From the NCBI GenBank assembly GCA_020631735.1, contig CM036168.1:98994932-99058931 (forward strand): a stretch of DNA of 64,000 bases, read 5' to 3'. Positions 21,749 to 34,727 of this stretch are shown here, one piece after another (the first letter of the stretch is position 1; the number at the start of each line of letters is the position of its first letter). Source of the DNA: Saccharum officinarum. Its lineage: Eukaryota > Streptophyta > Magnoliopsida > Poales > Poaceae. The position numbers and the translations under genes were made by a program. The notes beneath the pieces are model-generated. The model searched no databases. It was given only the letters and a program-made list of their open reading frames with translations, and was not told where the DNA came from.

Positions 21749-23829
21749 CGCGGCGAGATCTGGGTGGATGTGGGGGGAGGCGGAGCGGAGGCGGAGGTGG
21801 GCGAATTAGCCGGACGGACGGGACGAGGGTGGAGACTTTTCCCCTTTCTTCTGGGCTTTGGGAGTCCGGTGAGGGGCCCATGCGCCGTCGGATCTGCTTC
21901 GAGATTGGTGACCCCCGTGGGTGCGAGACTTTGACCCGGGAAGCTTAGCAGGAAAGCAACGCCACGCCGGGGTTCGATCGTGATCGTGATCGCACGGTGC
22001 ACGCACGCTACGGGCCAATAAAATGGCGGCGAACACGTCTATGATGCAAAGGCAGGCGCACTTGCTACGAAGTTTGGCAGCAATCTACTGCTGCTAGGAG
22101 GAAAAATATTATAGTATCGCCTGTTGACGAATGGCGACTTGGCGAGGAATCGCTGACGGAGAGACAACGGCCTGCCGGGTCAAGCAAATTGTTCGACGTG
22201 CCGGAGACGGAGAGATTTATGCACCGTCTTCACGGCCTTCACGCGGCTTGCGACCGGAAGATCGAAGTGCTTGACCAGGAAAAGAGAGACTGCGGGGCAT
22301 GTTTGTTTGGGCCTTTTAGGAGTTTTATTAGATCTTAACTTTTATAGATCCTTTATTTAAAAGCTAAAAAACTCTTCGAAACTATAAGTCAGAAGGTTAC
22401 TATAATAGTGAGTTTATAGGCTTTTGTTCATAAAAGTTGTTTGGCTTTTCAAAAGTCCAAAGTCTAAAAGTAGCCAAAAGCTCAAACAAATAGGACATGA
22501 GTATGTATAGTCCAACACCATGCCTGTTTTGTTTTGATCCCGTGAGTAATAATTGTAAAAAACGTAATGGTGAGCCGAAAATGGCATATTTCGGTTACTC
22601 AATTGCTGCTCCATTGTCCTACTATCGTGTACTGATCTAGTCACTTTTTTTTGTTGAGATGGGGAGTCACTGCTATGTTGGTGCATACCCTATATATTCC
22701 CTTCATGAGTGGGCATCCATGACCGAATGAGTCTGAGGGTAGGTACAATACCTATTAATATACCATTTATATGATCTCGTGTGGATTTATTTTGATGAGA
22801 TAGAGAAGAGATAAAACATGGAGAAGGAAGCTATAGTTGTCTCACGAGACGACGATCTCGGCTGGTTACCCGAGGTGAAGAATACGATCTCACTTATGTT
22901 TTGTGTGTACGAGTATATCATCTAGAGCATGCAACCGCATGGTTCAATCTCATGCGCGTGGGTGATTTTCAACGCTCAGATGGTGGCAATTGGCAAATCT
23001 TTCCTTTGCGCAAGGACACAACAACATCTACTAGTTTCCATCTTGGATTTGGCCATGCGTTTCTCCTGTTGACGACGGCTATGGTAGCTACCCTGCTAAC
23101 AATGAAGCAACATCGGTCGAGAAGCATTGCTTCACCAGAATAACGTGCGGAGTGCTTCAATGGATGTCTCTGCTGCAGGTGGACCATGGGGGCGACACTG
23201 CGGACAAAGAGCAAAGAGAACTAAGATGATGACTAGGAGATCCTAGAGGCGAGGGGCACTTGTGGATGTTGTTTGTGTCCGCAGCTTGCGCGAACCCTAT
23301 AGTTTTTTGCCGCTTCATCCTCTTTCTCCATCCTCACATTAGCACCAATTGCCCCCTTTCCTTTTCTCCATCACCTCACTGTGTTGCACGCTGTTGCAAG
23401 AGTGGAGTTTGATTGTTCGTATTGGAGGCGTTGTGCAAGGAAAAGACAGCGTGGTGTGCTATCATGCTGATGAACACAAATGGTCATCATCGTGACTTCT
23501 CCCTGTTTGCTAAAATGCTCAAGAGAGAAACGAGCATTGATTGTAGTGTCATCGCAACTAGAGATGCAAGTGGGCTAGCCCGTGAAGCTGCAATATAAGG
23601 CTAGCCCACTTGTATCCAAAGTCGTAATGGGCAAATTGCACCAACGTGCTAGTTTTATATGTTAATTTCAATATATAGAAGCATTTGCTAGTAAAAGGTT
23701 TGTTATTCTGAGAACTATCATTACTGAGATTACTTCAGGAGCTCTCGATGGTCACTTGATATCGTGACTTATATACGTGATCTCTTTTGTATTGTGAAAT
23801 AACGAAAATAGTATACATAAATCTTATTC
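21749..23829 (-). promoter_or_regulatory. Upstream region of the GPR107-like gene (duplication copy 1)
   Basis: This is the 5' flank of the intact gene. It is repeated, with good similarity, at 41435-43868. A pyrimidine-rich stretch (minus strand) just before the start codon may be the 5' UTR. The region contains small shared open frames (for example near 22901-23143 and 43020-43238), but they are not recognisable proteins. Similarity between the copies ends at about 23829 and 43868. Confidence 0.6.
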
Positions 23830-24351
23830 CTTTGCGACGGAGAGGTAGTCCTTGGTGCCGTCCAGGTTGGTGTTGTACATTTCGGTGCGGACCTCCATGG
23901 TGATGCTGGTCTCCGGCGCGCAGTTGGTGAAGAAGAGGTTGTACTCGTCGGGGTGGGTGATGGGGAAAGTCGTGTTGTAGTAGCCCTTGTCGTCGACGTC
24001 TGCGAAGGTGAAGAGTGGAATGACGTAGGGGCTAGAGAGGACGCAGGTGGGGGAGGACTCCGGGTTGGGGTTCAGATCCGTGGGCGCCGGCTGATTGTAG
24101 ATGGCCTCGAAGAGCGACTCGTCGGAGAGGAGGAAGAAGCCGAGTTGTGCGGGGTCAGGCCTAGCGAGCGTGGAGGAGGCCTTGGCGCCAGTGACGGAGA
24201 CAGACACCATGCCCTTGAGGCCGAAGCCGAACTTCTCGAAGAGGATGGAGCCGCGGGAGTCATCCTTGAAGGACTCCTGCTTGATCTCCGCCGCCGCCGG
24301 ACGGAGGAGAACCTCAGCGACGACGAGGAGGAGGAGGACTGCGTGGGCGGT
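23830..24351 (-). pseudogene. 5' partial duplicate of the GPR107-like gene (codons about 9-179)
   Basis: This segment encodes the lumenal domain of the neighbouring gene with few changes (for example MVSVSVTGAKASSTLARPDP). It stops after DYLSV where copy-1 sequence would continue into the first membrane segment, and is followed by AKE and a stop at 23824. All seven membrane segments are missing. Its frame is open leftwards to 24351, within the signal peptide, where an LTR element is inserted. The start codon and first few codons lie 17 kb away at 41415-41434. It cannot make the receptor. Confidence 0.92.
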
Positions 24352-24561
24352 TGTAAGGTCCTAAATGGCTAGAGGGGGGTAAATAGCCTTTTCAAAAAAA
24401 ACTACAAACTTTACTCAATAATAAAGTTAGTACAAAAGATGGCGAAACTAATTCTAGCACTAGCTCAACTACACTATGCAAGCCACCTAAACAATTCTAG
24501 TAGATGTGAAGGCTATAATCTCTAATCCACATCAACAAGGCTAAGTCACTACTTACTCTAC

Positions 24562-27500
24562 TGTAGCAAACCCTCCTAAATTATATGGCCCACATGCACC
24601 TGTCATTGTCCCTAAGACCTCTGACAGCGATACATGCACACCAAATAACCTAAGAAGATCTGTCGGGTGCCCTCACAAGACCCCGATTAAACTACATTTA
24701 ACAACCCATACCAGGATCAACAAAGGAGTAACTACAACATTACAACATTTGTATAAAACGTTACATCAGAGTGCGGAAGAATAATAACAATAAATTTACA
24801 AATCATGATTAAGTTAACTTTTTACAAACTTAACTTGTATTGCGGAAGTTGAGTAGAACTACAGAAGACAACTTAGGCAGAGCACCTAAGTTAGGAGAGG
24901 ACAATCAAATCATGTCAAGCCCACTGACATGACCTAATTAGCAGCACCAGTTAGCACCTGCAACAGGGGTTAACAAACCCTGAGTACTTGAGGGTACTCA
25001 ACAAGACTTACCCGACTGAGACAAAGACTCCAAGGGCATGCTAGCTTTAGGGAATCAAGGTACGGGTATTCTAGAATCAAGATTTTCCTTTGCAGAAAAG
25101 CTTACTAAAGTAGATCCTTATCTTCAACATTTTACTTTTACCATTGATGGTTCATTAACCAATTCTAGGTGATCCTAATTTAGATCAAAGTAATTATCAT
25201 CAAAACCTTTCTTATTCTTTCTTTCAATTCCAGTTCTTAACTACGATGCAAGTCAGGTGATCAAGTCTCCATAACCGAGGAGCAACGACGATTCGAACCG
25301 ATTATACCCAGCTGGGGATCTCTAACTTCACGACATATGTAGAACCAAATCTTGCATATATCAACCCTCATTTAGATCTCCCAAAACCAGAACGTGTCCA
25401 TCGCCACCCGAGAGTACAGTACTCCTCGAACCCGACCAAATTCTAGCCCTGAGGGTACACGCTACTCTCGCCATCTCTCCACTCCCAGTGCGAGGTTAGA
25501 CGTTCTCGTAATGGAATCACCAACATTTTGGGCTTACCCAAGGCATGAGGCTAGTTGCAAAGTCTTGAACACAACAGGCTTACAACGAACGGACCTTAAC
25601 TGACAAGGCGGAAACACTACATTGAGACTCCTTTCCCAATGCATGTTAGCAGTGGCCAAACCACCCGCCCGATCTTTTAAGTTCATTCTCATATTTCAAT
25701 ATTCATTCAATATGTCGTCATGGCTATATAAACATTGCATTTAAAAGCTTAACTTCTAAGCATAGCGAAACATACTACGTAATTTCCGTAAAACAGGTAT
25801 CAAGGTTGATATCACAATAATCAAGGATGATAATGCAGCAATTGGGTTATCACACAACTCCTAATTACTTAATGCAGTAAACCATATTATAAATAATAAA
25901 ACATTTGTAAAATTCAAGGTAGGGTTTAAATGCACCAGGGCTTGCCTTTGTTGCAGCGGTGGTTAGTTTTCGTAGAAATCAAGTTTGACACCAACATCAC
26001 GGGTGGATGACACCTTTCCGAAGATTGATCAACACCAACCTCGTCATCACTTGTTCACCACGAATCTTCTCACTCTCGTAGGCACTACACGTATATAAAT
26101 GATGTGATGCTTAACATGATGGAATGCATGCCATGATGCATGATAATGAACAAGGCATAGCATAAAAGGGACATTTAGGAAGGATAAACATTAGTTATCT
26201 ACTTGAGTACAACTTTTCTTCACGGTACAGTTGCAATTCAACATAATTATTAAACAACATTAATCACATTAAGATGTTGTTAAGAAAACTACTTAACTTT
26301 ACTTTTTACCCAAGAGGTTGCATCTAATAACAAGTAATTCTACCACAAGACCACTAAGTATTAACATAAGTAAGTCATTAACTACTAATGACATAAGTTA
26401 ATGACACTAACTATCATTAACAAATCCTAGTTAACAAGTCAATCATAACTTAAGCAATTAATTAAAGTGCCAAGGGTCATTACATGTGAATGACCCAAGG
26501 TCATCACTCAATCCCAAAAGAGCACACAACACTTAAAGTTATTGATTTAACATTTAATTACTATTTAATTAATTAGGGCACAATTAATAGTTGATCAAAC
26601 TTTACCTAAACAAGCTCAAACTTTTTTCATGGATTAAGAATGATTTATAACAGTGTTATAATAAATTTCATAATTTTTGGATAAATAAATTAATTATTAA
26701 AATTCCTGGAAGTTGCATTTAATCTTTATTGGAACTAATTAATTCTACTGCACAAAGTATTCAAATTCATGATTTAACATTTTTCCTAGATAGTTTGCAC
26801 ATTGAGAAGTTTACCCAAAAATTTTCAGAAATTTTGGAACTCTACACAATTTTTAATGAAATAAACAAATAACTAAACTATTCATTTATTTGAAAAAGAA
26901 AAACAAAAACGAAATCGGGCCGATCCTTCTCTCCTTCCGGCTCGGCCCACTGAGCGGCCCGCTCGCGCGCGCCCGCGCTCGTGCCCGCACTCGCCCGAGC
27001 GGCCCAGCACCGCGGCCCAGCCCGCGCGCGCTCACTCTCCCGTTCTCTCTCACTGACAGGCCGACCCCGCCTGTCCTCGCCTACCTCCCGTGTCTCGCTC
27101 ACTCCCGCGTGCTCACTCACCTCCGCACGGTGGCCGGCCGGTGACCGGGGCTTCGATCGACCAACTGACCCGACCAACACCAACTACACCTTCCCACGAC
27201 TACGTTTTACTAATTTGCCCCACGGTTCGAGCTCCGGTGACACTTCACCGACGACGGTGGCGGCTCGACAACTACGGTGACCGACGACTCGACGACACAA
27301 AGGTGCAAAGCTTAAACTAACTAGCCAGGGAGCATCAGGGGCGTACCACGATCATAGAGGCGTGATCGGTTGAAGCGGAGAGGCACTAGAGGCGGCTAGC
27401 CACGGTGGCGGGGCTCAACCGGGACGGCGGCGACCCGAGGTGGAAGACGACGGTTCCCCGGCGATCCTGAGCGGTAGCATCTACACCAAGAGGCGCAACA

Positions 27501-28681
27501 GGTTCACAAGGTGATGGCGGAGTGATTGGCGAGATGGAGATGGATACGGTGGAGCAGGAAGGGCAAATTTGGCCGGAGAAATGAGGACGGTGGCGGCGGC
27601 GATGGTGAAACCGGAAAACGTCACTGTGACCTCGACATATTTATAGACGACGGTCGCGGCTACAGAGCTGCACTGCTCGTGTCGTCGCGCTGGCGTTCTC
27701 GACCGCGCGCGAAGGCCGTGGAAGCTGGCCGAAGCCGTCCAGCATTTCGCCGGCGCCCATGCCGGCCGGTGGCCGTCGGTGATTGGCGCGGCACTGTAGC
27801 ACCCCCCCCAAATTTTGAATTTTCAAACTATTTTCTAAAATTACTTTCAAATTCATGTAACAACTTGAAAAACTTCCAATCTATGAAATCTTCAGAATTT
27901 CAATCTCTACAAGTTTTGTATTGAACACTTTTTCAAATTCACACGGGATTTTGAAATTTGAGTTTAAATTCAAAAGGGGACAAAATTTTCAGATTTGGTA
28001 ATTTAGAAATTACTTTTGATTTTATATTGAAACTTCAAAATCTCCAAACATCAAAGTTGTACATCTCGACCAGACCTACAACTTTGCTGTTCAAAACTTT
28101 TTCAAATTCTGCCTCCATTTTGAAATCTTAGTTTGGGGACAAAAATGAGTCAAAACTGAAATTTGTTTATTTTCAAAATTGCTCCACATTTTACACTAAA
28201 ACTTTGAAAACTCAAAACACCAAAGTTGTAGCCCTTGAAAAGTTCTACAAACTTGGTCTTAAACTTTTCCCAAATTTTGCTTAGATTTTGAATTATTTTA
28301 AAAGGGGTAAAACAGGGTTTTGAAATTGAGGGTTTTGAATTCAATTGATTATTCTTTTTAACTAAACATGATTAATTATTTAACACTAATAAAACATTAG
28401 TTCATGTGATAGGTAATATGACATTATTAATGTATTAAGCATACTAATAAAAATAACATATCACATTACTATTGAAACATGTAAAACACGTATAAAAAAC
28501 ATGAAACATTCTATTGCAACATATGAAACACTACCAAGCAACACATGAAACATCACTATGCAACAGAGACCTGATATATGAAACATTGCTTATGCAACAT
28601 GAAATGCATCTTATGCCTTGATGTATGCATGATCAGTACTTAATCAAGTTTTAACTGCTTTTTAACATCTAGGATGTTACA
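24562..28681 (-). repeat. LTR of element D (3' LTR by orientation)
   Basis: 4,120 bp, reading TGTAACATCC...TGCTACA on the minus strand. It includes a GC-rich block (26930-27790) that is open in several frames and an AT-rich part. It has a near-identical partner at 30614-34727. Confidence 0.92.
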
Positions 28682-28692
28682 CTATCCCCCTT
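28682..28692 (-). other. Polypurine tract of element D
   Basis: On the minus strand AAGGGGGATAG lies immediately before the 3' LTR. This is the expected position and composition for the plus-strand primer of reverse transcription. Confidence 0.75.
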
Positions 28693-30599
28693 AAAGAAAT
28701 CTCGTCCCGAGATTTCAGGAACGACATAACCCGTGGGGTTAAGTAATGGAAAAGGAAATGTGTCAAGCACATTAACCTTGAAGAGATTCACAAAGCACTA
28801 AGGATTGGTTCAAAAATTACAACCGATTTCAAATGATGATTGTAATTAACAAGGTATTTAGAGAAATCTCGAAGACATGGATTATTTCAAAAAGAAAGTC
28901 CAAGAGAGTCGTAAGTATGTCAATTGCGGACTATAATGAATCATGGTCATAGACCTTGCTATAGCAAATACCCCGTATTCCCATACAGTGATCAGCCATA
29001 GGGATTTCCACGATACTTGCTATACCATTGTTACAGATCATGGTACCACTATAGGGCACAATTGGAGCAACTTCAAGAAAGTAGGGTCTTCGGTTGAAAC
29101 AAAAATATTCACAGAAGAAATCAAGATTACAACTGTGATTTGATAATGGTTCCAACATCAAGGATTGAGATAATTCAAAAGAAGTATAGGCATGAATTCC
29201 CAAGACATATTACAAACAGTGAGGGCATATTAGTCGTGGGACTATAATGGATCACGACCACAAACCTCGATACCTGCGCGCACCCAGTAGAAACCCGTGT
29301 GACCCGGGCACACAAGAGACTCTAGGTTCCGACGCGGCACCGTGGTCACGGAACGTGGCACCACTATAGGACACAACAGCGATAACCCTCGTCTCACAAT
29401 ATTGAGAATATAACCGAGATCAGAAGTCGGTCATAATCACAAGGCGTCTAGGGACTCAAAAAGACAACTTTGAATCCCTAAGGAGCGTCTAGAGAATGAA
29501 AACACCCTAATTGTGGACTATAAGGAATCATGATCATAGACCCTGATAACAGCAAGTGTCCGGTATTTCCTTATGGTATCAAGTCACAAGAAACTCCAGG
29601 ATACAACGCTGTTCCATTGTCACTGATCATGGTACCAGCATAGGGCACAACTGCAGTAACTCATTTGACAATGTTAGTATTATAACCAAGATCAGAGATT
29701 GGTTATAATAACAAAGGATCTGGAGAGGTTAGAATTCTCCGATGAATGTCCAACGAGTGAAAGCACATTAATTGTGAGCTATAATGGTTCAGGAGCACCG
29801 ACTACGGTACTAGTGCGTATTCTGGTGGAACTCGTGTGGTCATGAATCACAGAGTATCCAGGTTTAACACAACACCATAGTCATGGGTCGAGGCACCACT
29901 ATAAAGCACAACTAAAGTAACTCTCGTCAAACACATGTAAGTGATCAATATCAAAGGAATAGCATGTGTCAGGATGGAAGAAATCAAGACGTGACACATG
30001 CATACATTGAGAAGTCAATGCAAGGAGTAGTCCCAGGTTTTACATGGAGTCGACATGGTAAATAAAGTGTATCCAGAAGTTCCCCAAAGATTAGGAACTT
30101 GTGGAGCAGGGATCATCAAAGGACTAATAGAACCTGGTACAGGACGAGATTCATCAATAGAACAGTTATAACGAATAATAACTGCTCCTCGAATATAAGG
30201 AGGGAAATTTTAATCATTATTTTATTCTCATTTTATGCATGATATGAGATATGCTCGTCCTATACGTCTTCTCAACGTCAGGAGTACTTCATCTTTATCA
30301 TGTTAGTAGATTGTAGGACTTTACTTATACACTATCTTCATTGCACAAAACGGATTTTCAACAGGTACTTCAGTAGAGCTTTATCGGTGAAGTTGACTCT
30401 TCTCTTGACCTTCCAAAGTCGAGTTGACGAACTTCTTGAAGCCTTTTTACTTGAGTCATCAAAAATTCTTCATGAAGTCTTCCAGCAAGCAAGAAAATAG
30501 ATAGAAATCCATTTTTAGCTTGTTATCTTCAAAAACTTTTATATTGTAAATTCATTTTGAAGTTTTCAAATGTAATGTTGTAGTTGATCCATTGTATGA
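28693..30599 (-). other. Non-coding internal region of element D with four diverged repeats
   Basis: The longest open frames are 66-90 codons with no recognisable domain. Four diverged units of about 180-290 bp start near 28931, 29233, 29516 and 29779. Each opens with a variant of GGACTATAATGGATCA and most close with a variant of ACCACTATAGGGCACAAC. The opening and closing motifs are partial inverted repeats of each other, so each unit could fold as a hairpin. LARD interiors are known to be conserved in structure rather than coding; a packaging or dimerisation role is only a suggestion. Confidence 0.7.
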
Positions 30600-30611
30600 G
30601 CTCTGATACCA
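30600..30611 (-). other. Primer-binding site of element D (initiator Met tRNA)
   Basis: The minus strand reads TGGTATCAGAGC, the sequence complementary to the 3' end of plant initiator Met tRNA and the commonest plant LTR-retrotransposon primer site. It is two bases from the 5' LTR end at 30614. Confidence 0.92.
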
Positions 30612-30613
30612 CC

Positions 30614-33600
30614 TGTAGCAGAACCTCCTAAATTATATGGCCCACATGCACCTGTCATTGTCCCTAAGACCTCTGACAGCGATACATGCACACCAAATAA
30701 CCTAAGAAGATCTGTCGGGTGCCCTCACAGGACCCCGATTAAACTACATTTAACAACACATACCAGGATCAACAAAGGAGTAACTACAACATTACAACAT
30801 TTGTACAAAACGTTACATCAGAGTGCGAAAGAATAATAACAATAAATTTACAAATCATGATTAAGTTAACTTTTTACAAACTTAACTTGTATTGCGGAAG
30901 TCGAGTAGAACTACAGAAGACAACTTAGGTAGAGCACCTAAGTTAGGAGAGGACAATCAAATCATGTCAAGCCCACTGACATGACCTAATTAGCAGCACC
31001 AGTTAGCACCTGCAACAGGGGTTAACAAACCCTGAGTACTTGAGGGTACTCAACAAGACTTACCCGACTAAGACAAAGACTCCAAGGGCATGCTAGCTTT
31101 AGGGAATCAAGGTACGGGTATTCTAGAATCAAGATTTTCCTTTGCAGAAAAGCTTACTAAAGTAGATCCTTATCTTCAACATTTTACTTTTACCATTGAT
31201 GGTTCATTAACCAATTCTAGGTGATCCTAATTTAGATCAAAGTAATTATCATCAAAACCTTTCTCATTCTTTCTTTCAATTCTAGTTCTTAACTACGATG
31301 CAAGTCAGGTGATCAAGTCTCCATAACCGAGGAGCAACGACAATTCGAACCGATTATACCCAGCTGGGGATCTCTAACTTCACGACATATGTAGAACCGA
31401 ATCTTGCATATATCAACCCTCATTTAGATCTCCCAAAACCAGAACGTGTCCATCGCCACCCGATAGTACAGTACTCCTCGAACCCGACCAAATTCTAGCC
31501 CCGAGGGTACACGCTACTCTCGCCATCTCTCCACTCCCAGTGCGAGGTTAGACGTTCTCGTAATGGAATCACCAACATTTTGGGCTTACCCAAGGCATGA
31601 GGCTAGTTGCAAAGTCTTGAACACAACAGGCTTGCAACGAACGGACCTTAACTGACAAGGTGGAAACACTACATTGAGACTCCTTTCCCAATGCATGTTA
31701 GCAGTGGCCAAACCACCCGCCCGATCTTTCAAGTTCATTCTCATATTTCAATATTCATTCAATATGCCGTCATGGCTATATAAACATTGCATTTAAAAGC
31801 TTAACTTCTAAGCATAGCGAAGCATACTACGTATTTTCCGTAAAACAGGTATCAAGGTTGATATCACAATAATCAAGGATGATAATGCAGCAATTGGGTT
31901 ATCACACAACTCCTAATTACTTAATGCAGTAAACCATATTATAAATAATAAAACATTTGTAAAATTCAAGGTAGGGTTTAAATGCACCGGGGCTTGCCTT
32001 TGTTGCAGCGGTGATTAGTTTTCATAGAAATCAAGTTTGACACCAACATCACGGGTGGATGACACCTTTCCGAAGATTGATCAACACCAACCTCGTCATC
32101 ACTTGTTCACCACAAATCTTCTCACTCTCATAGGCACTACACGTATATAAATGATGTGATGCTTAACATGATGGAATGCATGCCATGATGCATGATAATG
32201 AACAAGGCATAGCATAAAAGGGACATTTAGGAAGGATAAACATTAGTTATCTACTTGAGTACAACTTTCCTTCACGGTACAGTTGCAATTCAACATAATT
32301 ATTAAACAACATTAATCACATTAAGATGTTGTTAAGAAAACTACTTAACTTTACTTTTTACCCAAGAGGTTGCATCTAATAACAAGTAATTCTACCACAA
32401 GACCACTAAGTATTAACATAAGTAAGTCATTAACTACTAATGACATAAGTTAATGACACTAACTATCATTAACAAATCCTAGTTAACAAGTCAATCATAA
32501 CTTAAGCAATTAATTAAAGTGTCAAGGGTCATTACATGTTAATGACCCAAGGTCGTCACTCAATCCCAAAAGAGCACACAACACTTAAAGTTATTGATTT
32601 AACATTTAATTACTATTTAATTAATTAGGGCACAATTAATAGTTGATCAAACTTTACCTAAACAAGCTCAAACTTTTTCCATGGATTAAGAATGATTTAT
32701 AACAGTGTTATAATAAATTTCATAATTTTTGGATAAATAAATTAATTATTAAAATTTCTGGAAGTTGCATTTAATCTTTATTGGAACTAATTAATTCTAC
32801 TACACAAAATATTCAAATTCATGATTTAACATTTTTCCTAGATAGTTTGCACATTGAGAAGCTTAGCCAAAAATTTTCAGAAATTTTGGAACTCTACACA
32901 ATTTTTAATGAAATAAACAAATAACTAAACTATTCATTTATTTGAAAAAGAAAAACAAAAACGAAATCGGGCCGATCCTTCTCTCCTTCCGGCTCGGCCC
33001 ACTGAGTGGCCCGCTCGCGCGCGCTCGCGCCCGCACTCGCCCGAGCGGCCCAGCACCGCGGCCCAGCCCGCACGTGCTCACTCTCCCGTTCTCTCTCACT
33101 GACAGGCCGACCCCGCCTCTCATCGCCTACCTCCCGTGTCTCGCTCACTCCCGCGTGCTCACTCACCTCCGCACGGTGGCCGGCCGGTGACCGGGGCTTC
33201 GGTCGACCAACTGACCCGACCAACACCAACTACACCTTCCCACGACTCCGTTTTACTAATTTGCCCCACGGTTCGAGCTCCGGTGACACTTCACCGACGA
33301 CGGTGGCGGCTCGGCAACTACGGTGACCGACGACTCGACGACACAAAGGTGCAAAGCTTAAACTAACTAGCCAGGGAGCATCAGGGGTGTACCACGATCA
33401 CAGAGGCGTGATCGGTTGAAGCGGAGAGGCACTGGAGGCGGCTGGCCATGGTGGCGGGGCTCAACCGGGACGACGGCGACCCAAGGTGGAAGACGATGGT
33501 TCCCCGGCGATCCTGAGCAGTAGCATCTACACCAAGAGGCGCAACAGGTTCGCAAGGTGATGGCGGAGTGATTGGCGAGATGGAGATGGATGCGGTGGAG

Positions 33601-34727
33601 CAGGAAGGGCGAATTTGGCCGGAGAAATGAGGACGGTGGCGGCGGCGATGGTGAAACCGGAAAACGTCACTGTGACCTCGACGTATTTATAGACGACGGT
33701 CGCGACTACAGAGCTGCACTGCTCGTGTCGTCGCGCTGGCGTTCTCGACCGCGCGCGAAGGCCGTGGAAGCTGGCCGAAGCCGTCCGGCGTCTCACCGGC
33801 GCCCATGCCGGCCGGTGGCCGTCGGTGATTGGCGCGGCACTGTAGCACCCCCCAAATTTTGAATTTTCAAACTGTTTTCTAAAATTACTTTCAAATTCAT
33901 GTAACAACTTGAAAAACTTCCAATCTATGAAATCTTCAGAATTTCAAGCTCTACAAGTTTTGTATTGAACACTTTTTCAAATTCACACGGGATTTTGAAA
34001 TTTGAGTTTAAATTCAAAAGGGGACAAAATTTTCAGATTTGGTAATTTAGAAATTACTTTTGATTTTATATTGAAACTTCAAAATCTCCAAACATCAAAG
34101 TTGTACATCTCGACCAGGCCTACAACTTTGCTGTTCAAAACTTTTTCAAATTATGCCTCCATTTTGAAATCTTAGTTTGGGGACAAAAATGAGTCAAAAC
34201 TGAAATTTGTTTATTTTCGAAATTGCTCCACATTTTACACTAAAACTTTGAAAACTCAAAACACCAAAGTTGTAGCCCTTGAAAAGTTCTACAAACTTGG
34301 TTTTAAACTTTTTCCCAAATTTTGCTTAGATTTTGAATTATTTCAAAAGGGGTAAAACAGGGTTTTGAAATTGAGGGTTTTGAATTCAATTGATTATTCT
34401 TTTTAACTAAACATGATTAATTATTTAACACTAATAAAACATTAGTTCATGTGATAAGCAATATGACATTATTAATGTATTAAGCATACTAATAAAAATA
34501 ACATATCACATTACTATTGAAACATGTAAAACACGTATAAAAAAACATAAAACATTCTATTGCAACATATGAAACACTACCAAGCAACACATGAAACATC
34601 ACTATGCAACAGAGACCTGATATATGAAACATTGCTTATGCAACATGAAATGCATCTTATGCCTTGATGTATGCATGATCAGTACTTAATCAAGTTTTAA
34701 CTGCTTTTTAACATCTGGGATGTTACA
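30614..34727 (-). repeat. LTR of element D (5' LTR by orientation)
   Basis: 4,114 bp, TGTAACATCCC...TTCTGCTACA on the minus strand. Small substitutions and single-base indels separate it from the other LTR; no rearrangement was noticed. Confidence 0.92.

Larger units (their letters stand above)
24562..34727 (-). mobile_element. Element D: complete LARD-like LTR retrotransposon
   Basis: D is 10,166 bp and flanked by a perfect 5-bp target-site duplication TCTAC (24557-24561 and 34728-34732). It has two LTRs of about 4.1 kb (24562-28681 and 30614-34727), differing by only one to two percent by eye. The 1.93 kb internal region (28682-30613) encodes no gag, protease, reverse transcriptase or integrase. 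A primer-binding site matching initiator Met tRNA (30600-30611) and a purine tract (28682-28692) orient it on the minus strand. Large LTRs with a short non-coding interior define LARDs, which move using proteins from other elements. High LTR similarity implies a recent insertion. Confidence 0.92.

Noticed and set aside
21002..21934. 310-codon plus-strand frame over the GPR107-like gene
   Set aside because: Antisense shadow of the real gene; Gly/Glu/Arg-rich with no motif.
26878..27183. Arg/Ala-rich open frames in the LARD LTRs (also at 32930-33229)
   Set aside because: Both copies are simply the two LTRs; the frame is compositional and differs between them by an indel.
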